A stretch of DNA of 21,803 nucleotides from Paulinella micropora. Taxonomy: Eukaryota > Cercozoa > Imbricatea > Euglyphida > Paulinellidae. The notes beneath the pieces are model-generated. The model was not told where the DNA came from, searched no databases, and was given only the letters and a program-made list of their open reading frames with translations. Location: contig WBZZ01000463.1 of the NCBI GenBank assembly GCA_019918135.1, forward strand, positions 1-21,803, given 5' to 3'. Position numbers and translations under genes: made by a program. Below, in pieces: positions 15,601-21,803 of the stretch. How positions within the stretch are numbered: the stretch's first letter is position 1; the number at the start of each line of letters is the position of its first letter.

Positions 15601-16606
15601 CCTCCGACGAATAAATAGAACCCATATTATTGTTGTAATTGAAGAATAACTTACCTGTATTTAATGGATTTGAATCTTTTACACCCAAATAAGTAGTCAA
15701 TATTTTATTCCCTGTTATGGTTTGGTCTCCTGTTAGTTTTACCACAGAACTATCAAGAGCCGAAACATCAACACCATCAACATTACCGACATTTGCTACA
15801 TTAAAACCTCCCATATTTAAATCCGCTATCATCATGGCAAGACCATCTAATCTTACGAAAGGAGAGTTTGTATTGCGCCATTGTCCCGTGTTATAAATGA
15901 GTAGTTGGTTATTGGCGGGTGTGCCTGTTATTGTAACATCGCTGTGTGTATCAATTGTTCCATCCGCGGACACTTTATCATTATTATCTTCGTGCTCTGA
16001 TATCCAAGTATCAACATCTTTGGTATTTAATAAATTAACTCCTGTTATATTCAAATTACCGCCCATACTAATATTGCCTGTTTCATCAACATTTATCGGA
16101 AATGTTTTATTTACCCAGTTTATTGAGTTATATGTTAGATAACTATTCATCGCTATTGGTGCTGTAATGACTACATTTGAAAGTGTATCAATTGAACCAA
16201 GGGCTGTATTCTTCCATTTGCCTTCTACATCGTTGTAAGTTAAGTATTGTCCGCTCGCTTGTGCAAATATGTTTGTGTCAATCAAATTATATAAACTTGT
16301 TTGGTGCGGATTGGAAGTATTGCTTCTGTGTTGAGTTGAGGCTTTGACTTCGTCATTATCCCTTACTCGTTGCTCTGTGTAGTATAAATTTTTTCCTTCT
16401 TTTATGTCTGTAGTTGATTTGGTAGATAATCTTGTGTCAAATCGTAAATCCGTATAGTAGAGGTTCAAAGGGTTTTCATCTTCTGGCACTCTGTCTGTAT
16501 TCAGACCGACTATGTTTGTGTTCGTTAAGTCAAGGTTGGCGATTGATAGGCTGTCTGTCGCAATTTCTGACAAGCCTAAGAGCGACTTGAAGGAGGAACC
16601 TGCCAT
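12614..16606 (-). pseudogene. Giant phage-tail-fibre-like protein with C-terminal S74 chaperone domain, two frameshifts
   Basis: One gene of about 1,331 codons read in three pieces: 16606-14669, 14678-12912, and a third from about 12930 to a TAG at 12614-12616. Piece one begins MAGSSFKSLLGLSEIA and contains repeats of the type VVKLTGDQTIAGNKKF and NVDGVDVSALD. Piece two begins with an ATKGYADTL module, then a 135-residue module in two tandem copies (KITTASGKPIIIGN), and ends with SDRRLKSDIKTL. The third piece continues with HGFIADEV and a coiled-coil tail; together these are an S74 intramolecular chaperone, which trimerises fibres and cuts itself off at the Ser-Asp. The first break is at a CCCC/TTT run near 14717-14723, the second near 12925-12945. 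The first and third pieces are in the same frame, so the two indels cancel. A trimeric host-attachment fibre is the likely role. Confidence 0.82.
13190..14034 (-). repeat. Two tandem copies of a 405-bp (135-residue) fibre module
   Basis: The block with GGTTTGCCTGATGCTGTTGTT recurs with a spacing of 405 bases (13552-13572 and 13957-13977). The encoded modules run in the same order (SDKITTASGKP, KGVGASGGLE, QAITTAD, FLIQK, FYYNSGTTVGN) with many amino-acid differences, so this is an old duplication, unlike the one in the penton gene. Outer limits are approximate. Confidence 0.8.
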
Positions 16607-16670
16607 ATTCGTATATTAATTAATTATTTATTTATTTAAAAAATACTAAAATATATTAATCTTAGTATAA
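16607..16670. promoter_or_regulatory. Divergent promoter region, fibre gene and charged protein
   Basis: This 64-base spacer is nearly pure A/T (TTAATTAATTATTTATTTATTT). AGTATAA lies directly before the plus-strand ATG, and a TTAATTAATATACG element lies before the minus-strand ATG. Confidence 0.5.
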
Positions 16671-17186
16671 ATGCCGTCTCCCGAAGCAAGTCGTAAGAAC
16701 TGGGGGAGTGCTGTTGAAGGAATAAAAGCGAAAGCAAAACAACGAAAGATGGAACATGCCAAAAAGGTTTTGGAACAATACCGAAATGCGGTTAAAAGTG
16801 AAGACGAAGACATGGAACAAAAAATAGCAGAGATAGAAAATAAGAATGTGGCGAGCGATATTGTTAATGAAAAAGACCAAGATGACACACCCGAGCAAAG
16901 CAGTGATAGCGAAGATGAGGTTGATTTTACTGACTTGATTGCGGAAAAGATGGCTAAGATGAAAATCAAGAGAGCGAAGGTAGAGAGTAAGAGGGAAAAG
17001 AAGAAGAGTAAGAAGTCAGAGCCAGAGAGTGAAGAAAGTGAAAGTGAGAGTAGTGAAGAAGAAGAACCGAAACCTAAGAAAGGTAAGAAGTCAAGTAGTG
17101 TAAGTGTAAAAGTATATAATCAATCTTCTGGTGGTGCTAAGAAAGAAAAAAATAATGATGTTGAAAAATGTTTCTTGAAGTTTTAA
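16671..17186 (+). CDS. Highly charged low-complexity protein, unknown
   Basis: A 171-residue intact frame. The N-terminal 60 residues are basic and helical (KAKAKQRKMEHAKKVLEQY). The middle is acidic (about 70-90), followed by a Lys/Ser/Glu-rich stretch (about 105-150: KREKKKSKK, ESEESESESSEEEE). Nothing resembles a catalytic domain. Such composition is seen in scaffold-like or nucleic-acid-binding virion and nuclear proteins, but no function can be assigned. The start lies right behind an AGTATAA box, in a 64-base divergent spacer shared with the fibre gene. Its TAA overlaps by two bases (17184-17185) the stop of the convergent gene at 17183. Confidence 0.65.
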   Translation: MPSPEASRKNWGSAVEGIKAKAKQRKMEHAKKVLEQYRNAVKSEDEDMEQKIAEIENKNVASDIVNEKDQDDTPEQSSDSEDEVDFTDLIAEKMAKMKIKRAKVESKREKKKSKKSEPESEESESESSEEEEPKPKKGKKSSSVSVKVYNQSSGGAKKEKNNDVEKCFLKF

Positions 17187-17716
17187 TCCCACTTATCTTT
17201 TCTATAATTTTTTAATATATTTTTTAATTTGTTGTTAATTGTAGTTGTATCTATAAAAACGTAATCTATTTCTTCAAGATATTTTACATTCTTTTTTTCA
17301 AAATCCTTAATTCTTTTTATAAGTTCATTTCGTCTTTCATTAAAAATACTTTGAATATTTTGAATTTTATCAAAAGTTTCTTTCTTTGTTCCTTTCCTTA
17401 TTTTTCTGTATAAAGGTATATCATGAACATCATCTCTAAACTTATTTAAATCATTGTTTAGTTTTTTCAATCTCTCTCATTGTATCTCCACTTAATGAAA
17501 TGTCATTGGTTGGCTTAATAGTAGTTTGTTTTTTTTCTGAAGGTTTAAACTTAGCAGGTGGTTTTGTAGTTTTCTTAAATTTTTCTTTTCCGAAACAATC
17601 TTACCATATTGTTCCATCAATTTAAGTAGTTCTGACTTTTTTAATTTGCTAATTTTCGGACATCGTCTCCGTTTTTCTTCACCTAATACCTTTCTTAAGA
17701 CTTTGACGGTCGGCAT
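17183..17716 (-). pseudogene. Basic helical protein of unknown function, frameshifted twice
   Basis: The likely start is 17716 (MPTVKVLRKVLGEEKRRRC), with the TAA at 17183, 178 codons in all. The frame from the start looks natural up to about 17595. Coding character then moves to another frame (Pro/Lys-rich, with SLSGDTMREIEKTK) until about 17470, and then to the frame 17470-17183, which is charged and helical (RNELIKRIKDFEKK). I read this as one gene with single-base shifts near 17590 and near 17470. Alternatively it could be two overlapping genes. No family is recognised. It is transcribed divergently from the integrase, the two starts being only 35 bases apart. Confidence 0.5.
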
Positions 17717-17751
17717 TGTATATATAAAAAATATTTTTATATTTTGTATAA
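17717..17751. promoter_or_regulatory. Divergent promoter region, integrase and basic protein
   Basis: This 35-base spacer consists almost only of A and T, with TATATATAAAAA on the side of the minus-strand gene and TTTTGTATAA at the integrase start. The TTTTGTATAA string also occurs in the divergent spacer at 11840-11863. Confidence 0.5.
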
Positions 17752-18690
17752 ATGGACCATAAACATACAATTATTAATAATCAAAATCGTAATAGTCAAT
17801 TAGAAGACACACCAACTGGAGAAGAAATTCAAAGAACAAAAGAAGAAGAAGCCCTTGAAATACACCACCAGAAAAAGAACCCGAAAATATGGAATACTAT
17901 ATGGGTTGATAATCCATTAGACCAAGTTTTCTTAGACTTAGCCGATATGAGTAAGATAAAAGATAAGAAAGGAAATAAAGGATATGCTTGGATGCTTGTT
18001 TGGATTGATTGTCATTCAAGATATTTAATAATCATTCCATTAAAAAATAAAACAGCGAAAGAAGTTTATTATGCTTTGAAATCTATACCTTATAAACCTA
18101 AATCAATTACAACAGACAGCGGAGGAGAATATAAAGGTGCTACTCGTGATTATTTTATTCAAAATGATATTAAACACGATGTGGTTGAAGTAGGCGACCA
18201 TAGGGCCTTAGCGGTTGTTGATAGAGTTATAAGGAGTATTAGAAGGTGGTTGGATTTATTATTTGAAACTAATAGAAATTTTGATTGGGTAAGTTATATT
18301 CAAGATTTGGTTAATGCTTATAATCATAAACTTCATACAGGAATTCAAGCCAGACCAGTGGATGTCTTTGCTAGAAGAGATAAAAATAAACAGACTATCA
18401 CTCGTGATGACCTTATTAATGAATTCAATGTTGGTGATACTGTAAGAAAGGAAAACAAACGTAATTTATTTTCCAAAGGAGGAAAGACTTTCAGCAAAAT
18501 TATTTATAAAGTCAAAGGCCGTTCCGGATTCAAAATCATATTAAATAATGATGAGTTGGTAAGTCCAAGAGATTTATTGAAAACTGATTTTACAAAACCC
18601 ATTGATGAAGAGAAACATATGTCAATTCAACATAAGGGAAAGTTCCTTAGTGAGTGGTTTGACTTTTTTGAATTGATTATTTGCGCATAG
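17752..18690 (+). CDS. INT: Retrovirus-like (rve, RNase H fold) integrase
   Basis: Inserts the element into host DNA. The frame is intact (312 residues). The catalytic core runs from about 55 to 205. First acid Asp62 in FLDLADMS; second Asp122 in TTDSGGEYKG; third position Asp157 in AVVDRVIRS, exactly 35 residues after the second, as in the DD35E pattern but with Asp instead of Glu. NAYNHKLHTGIQARPVDVF (188-206) is the usual end of the rve core. The SH3-like C-terminal part (about 224-280) starts FNVGDTVRKENKR and ends with the SPRDLL segment, as in Polinton and Ty3-type integrases. No N-terminal HHCC zinc finger is evident; residues 1-45 are polar and charged. The start at 17752 is behind TTTTGTATAA. 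Its end overlaps that of a truncated convergent gene. Confidence 0.92.
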   Translation: MDHKHTIINNQNRNSQLEDTPTGEEIQRTKEEEALEIHHQKKNPKIWNTIWVDNPLDQVFLDLADMSKIKDKKGNKGYAWMLVWIDCHSRYLIIIPLKNKTAKEVYYALKSIPYKPKSITTDSGGEYKGATRDYFIQNDIKHDVVEVGDHRALAVVDRVIRSIRRWLDLLFETNRNFDWVSYIQDLVNAYNHKLHTGIQARPVDVFARRDKNKQTITRDDLINEFNVGDTVRKENKRNLFSKGGKTFSKIIYKVKGRSGFKIILNNDELVSPRDLLKTDFTKPIDEEKHMSIQHKGKFLSEWFDFFELIICA

Positions 18691-18780
18691 GATTCATCAT
18701 ATATTTCTTGAAATATTTCACTATGGTGAGCATATCCTTATTTTTAATAGTTTTTGAGAAATCTGTAATTGAAGTTGTGT
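18677..18780 (-). pseudogene. C-terminal remnant of a minus-strand gene at the element edge
   Basis: The minus strand reads about 33 protein-like residues ending in TIVKYFKKYMMNPMRK and a TAA at 18677-18679, converging on the integrase with overlapping ends as other gene pairs in this element do. Upstream of about 18780 the frame loses coding character and the DNA takes on the look of the repetitive flank. I interpret it as a gene cut off by loss of the right end of the element. The family is not recognised. Confidence 0.4.
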
Positions 18781-19877
18781 AAAAAAGCACCATTACGTGT
18801 GGAAAAAAATTCGGAAAAAGACAGGTCGGGCCGTCATTTTTTTGCTGATTCAATGTGGTAAAAAAATGGTTTGCAACCACGATTATGATTAAAGAATCTG
18901 TCTTTGGTTGTTATTTTATTAGATTTTGAACTATGAAACGTTGTACAATACGTCTTAACAAATGATTTAATCGAATTTCGGAAAATTTTCAATATCTCTG
19001 AGAAACACAGTGTCGGCTGGAAAACAGTCCCTCAAGGGCAAATAAAAAAGCAAACAAAAATTTATTATGAAAGGAATTACTGATCCTATAGCTCATAAAC
19101 GAGTTGGGGGGGTTCAAATACACTATAGCTTGAATTCTGGGGGAAGGGGAGCTAAAAAATACATGAAACCTAGAAGAAAACTGGTCAAAACTTTTTTGAC
19201 ATTCCGACATCTTGGACTTACCTGCCTCCAGGAATGAAGCAGACACATCCCTTTTTCAATATTTTTGTATCTATCGTAAGTATATGTCAGGGAGACATGA
19301 TTACACTAAAAAAACTGGAGGAGAAAGGTCCAGGAAAAAATGTACAGGCATGTGTAGGTCAGACACGTGAAGTTGTGAAAACCCACTTTTTGGTTTGTAG
19401 CTTCTAGGCAAAATGAACAAAAATCCTTTGGTGGAGCTTTAGTTTATGGTTGTGAAAGACGATTCCAATACTTAAAATTCTTAAAACTGATGAATACTAA
19501 AATATATATGTCCCCAAAACCATAAAAATGCTGGTTTTGTGATTTTGAGTTTTTGCCTTCCACAGACATTTACAAATAACACAAAGTTGGAGAAATACGT
19601 TTAATGATAGTAAAAAACGATTAGCCTATTCATCTGTGCAAGAAATAATACTTAAGCTACAAAATATAGATTTTCATGTTTCGACAAGGAAAAAATAGCT
19701 GATTTTCTACTAGCTAGTTTGTAGCCTACAAGTAAAAGTATCAAAAGATATTTTATACAAGTGATTAAAAACACTCAAAGTTACTATGTATATACTTAGA
19801 TAGCTATGATATGTCTTGTGCTAAGAGATATCTGACGCACTCAGGGAACCCTCCCCTCTGTGCTTTTTTCCTAGGTT

Positions 19878-20911
19878 GGCCGGGCCAGGACGCACCGTGG
19901 AAGCCGGGGAATATCATTGCATTTTTTACTGAAAAACATGGTCAGAACGTCTTGCCGGGTGGTACGCAGAACTAAGTAATTACAACAGATAAAATCATGT
20001 GGTTTTCACTAAATAAAAGCTTAACAAGTGTAGGGTTGCGCACCATACTTTCCTGATCAAAAAAATTAAAAAATCACATTTTAGTATTACATTATAAAAT
20101 AGTCAAAAATATTACCGTTACGTATATTTCAAATTCAAATTTAATTTTTGAGTTGAATATGGCAAGCCAATCATCTGATTTAGATCTCTACAACAAAAAA
20201 AAAAAATACTAAAAAAATAATCAGAACTCGTTAAGTTCCGTGTGCCACCGCACTAAATTCATTCAATTTACATATGAAAGACATAAAACAACAAACAAAA
20301 GCAATTATAAAGGAAAAGAAGACAAAAGAATTGCTAAAGAGAGAAGAAATAGAACCAGAAAACATCAGAACAAGCAAGAGAGAAAGAAAGGCAAAAGTAA
20401 TAATGGAGCTTTGATGAAAATAAAAAATATGTGATAGAATTTCTGGAATTCTGCTGACAATTTGAAATTCCGATAAAAAGGAAAAGTGGAAAAAAATTTT
20501 ACACCAGCCACCTATAGGCTCAGGTCAATTTACCCTCTTGCCAGATTTTGACAAACTGGAAAGTGTCCAACTTTTTCATTTTTTCGGCGAACTGGAGAGA
20601 CGAAAAAGGTCAATTTAATGATATATACATGTTTTCTTGAAGTGTGCTGTATAAGGCTATTTGGTTGTTTTTTGTTTCTTTGTATTTATTTTACTGGGAA
20701 ATCAATAGGAGGGGGTGCGATACATTTTACGAAGGTCGTTTTTGAGGAAAAAAAACGACCCAGTAAAATGTGTATTTATCTACTTTCCGCTTTTCAGCAA
20801 GTCCAGGCTTCCTTGGCATGGCTCCAAACGAGCACAGCACCTCGAGTCGCAAAAAATTGAAAAAAATATCGATAGGGACTGAGCTAAAAAACCGTCCGAC
20901 CTGGCCCGGCC
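19878..20911. repeat. Possible short non-autonomous transposon or inverted repeat pair
   Basis: GGCCGGGCCAGG at 19878-19889 has an exact inverted copy at 20900-20911. Both sit in otherwise AT-rich DNA about 1 kb apart, and the similarity extends weakly outward. The space between holds no gene. The limits are those of the exact match only. Confidence 0.35.
20722..20771. repeat. Long hairpin in the flank
   Basis: ACATTTTAC (20722-20730) and GGTCGTTTTT (20734-20743) pair with AAAAACGACC (20751-20760) and GTAAAATGT (20763-20771), 19 pairs interrupted by one small bulge. It is unlike the element's own palindromes. Confidence 0.75.
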
Positions 20912-21639
20912 TGAACATTTTTTAGTGATTACAGAACAAAAAATTACAAAAATGGGCTCCTTCCTGTAAAAATGTATTTTTTTCTTTTTTAAAAATGGTT
21001 GTCAATTATAAAAGTTCAACACCTATATTACCGAGCACCATTACAAAAAAAATTACATTCTTTTTTTTAATAGTTTTCATTTCCGGATTATTTTACCGTT
21101 AACACTTGAATTTGAATTCAAATTAAAAAGTAAAATTTTTTTATCCTTCCACACGGAAATTCAACATTCAAGCTTTCTAATAAAAAAAACAGAATAAAAA
21201 CATCTTAAAAACTCATTACGTAAAAAGTGCCCCGTTTTTACCAACGCTTAAAATGCCTAAAAAAACATATGAGGTGGCATAGAGATTGCATGATCTTTGG
21301 AGAAGCCTGTACTGAATGCCGGCAGCTTTGGCATGCAATTGCAAACAAAGATTTCACCCTGTTTTTCAAACTGAGTATAGCCTCCGTTAGCCGCACGTTT
21401 TTTTACTAGCACTGAGGACAAAGGAAAAAAGAAGAGATGCGACGTAGAAACCCCTCTAGAAACCCCTGCTGACTCTGAGATGAGTGAGGACTCGGGCGCG
21501 GTGAGCGAGCTAGCGCGTGAGGTTGTTGAGATATGTTCAGAAGAAGACACCTGAATAAGTGCTTGTGGGCGATAATCTTTATGACCCTAAGGCTTGTCGT
21601 TTTGCAAAAATATTTTGCAATATATATGATATTTGACAT

Positions 21640-21803
21640 TTATTATTGTTTATTTTGATATATGGCAATATTTATATTGATATTTGGCAAAAATGTTTTA
21701 TATTGATATTTGCAATAAAAAAAAATTTATATGATATTCTGCATGATCTATATTGATATTTGGCAATATCTATATTGATATTTGGCAATATTTATATTGA
21801 TAT
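21640..21803. repeat. Degenerate 22-bp minisatellite running off the window
   Basis: The unit CTATATTGATATTTGGCAAT plus AT repeats with a period of 22 at 21748, 21770 and 21792. More degenerate units with TATTGATATTTGGCAA occur from about 21640. It continues past the right edge. Confidence 0.8.

Larger units (their letters stand above)
1..18780. mobile_element. Polinton/Maverick-type integrated virus-like element
   Basis: The stretch carries, in one compact AT-rich block, protein-primed DNA polymerase B, double-jelly-roll-type capsid, penton, adenain-like protease, FtsK/HerA packaging ATPase and an rve integrase. This combination is known only from Polintons and relatives (polinton-like viruses, adintoviruses, mavirus-type virophages). 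Coding density is high on both strands and spacers are short. Neither boundary is proven: the polymerase begins at 145 near the left edge of the window, and on the right the coding signal stops near 18780 inside a truncated minus-strand gene. No terminal inverted repeat or target-site duplication can be seen. Many genes are broken, so this copy is probably an inactive genomic remnant, or the assembly has many indels. Confidence 0.9.
18781..21803. other. Non-coding, repeat-rich flank, probably host DNA
   Basis: No credible gene is seen in 3 kb: open frames are short, low-complexity and without domains. The base pattern differs from the element: short GC-rich islands (near 19840-19930, 20800-20920 and 21480-21530) lie in A/T-rich DNA, and the spacer palindromes of the element are absent. 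The features seen are a 12-bp inverted GC-rich repeat, a long hairpin and a minisatellite, listed separately. Confidence 0.6.

Noticed and set aside
20240..20434. 64-residue Lys/Arg-rich plus-strand frame in the flank
   Set aside because: It is low-complexity A-rich sequence without promoter, domain or neighbour support; it is more likely chance.
21227..21639. Short frames on both strands near the right edge
   Set aside because: They are all under 100 residues, overlap each other on both strands and have no recognisable domain.

Overview
The window holds an AT-rich, integrated Polinton/Maverick-type virus-like element, about positions 1 to 18,780, followed by about 3 kb of eukaryote-like non-coding DNA. 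The diagnosis rests on five hallmark genes that can be read directly: a protein-primed family B DNA polymerase (exonuclease and polymerase motifs, about 145-3190), a double-jelly-roll-type major capsid gene (5631-about 7086), a penton-type minor capsid gene (7165-8129), an adenain-like cysteine protease fused to a long N-terminal region (8187-10148), an FtsK/HerA-type packaging ATPase (10658-11464), and a retrovirus-like integrase (17752-18690). The host cannot be named from the sequence. Low GC, no visible introns in the element and the repetitive flank fit an AT-rich protist, fungal or invertebrate genome.

Layout: the polymerase and two small genes sharing an ExoX-C/DUF3820-like C-terminal domain lie on the plus strand (145-4193). 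A long minus-strand virion block follows (11839 down to 4223): an unknown 121-residue gene, packaging ATPase, basic core-like protein, protease, penton, capsid and a probable virion surface protein. Then come a small secreted Cys-rich gene (+), a two-helix membrane protein (-), a roughly 1,330-codon phage-tail-fibre-like gene ending in an S74 intramolecular chaperone domain (-), a charged low-complexity gene (+), a broken basic gene (-) and the integrase (+).

The element is decaying or carries indel errors. The polymerase is broken many times in its first half. The capsid gene has a clear internal frameshift and a probable one near its start. The fibre has two frameshifts. The penton is broken by an exact 152-bp tandem duplication. 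The protease, ATPase, integrase and several small genes are intact. No terminal inverted repeat is visible, and a truncated gene at the right edge suggests that the right end is lost.

The most unusual feature is a family of palindromes in the intergenic spaces. Four spacers each carry two hairpins arranged head to head. All share the outer ends GATATTTT and AAAACATCG, with interchangeable inner arms. At most junctions the outer end overlaps the TGA stop codon of the adjoining gene. They look like bidirectional terminators or 3'-end-processing signals comparable to the hairpin rule of mimivirids and virophages, and their sequence conservation suggests that they spread or are homogenised within the element. 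Together with TCTATA boxes just upstream of several start codons, they hint at transcription by a virus-type machinery.
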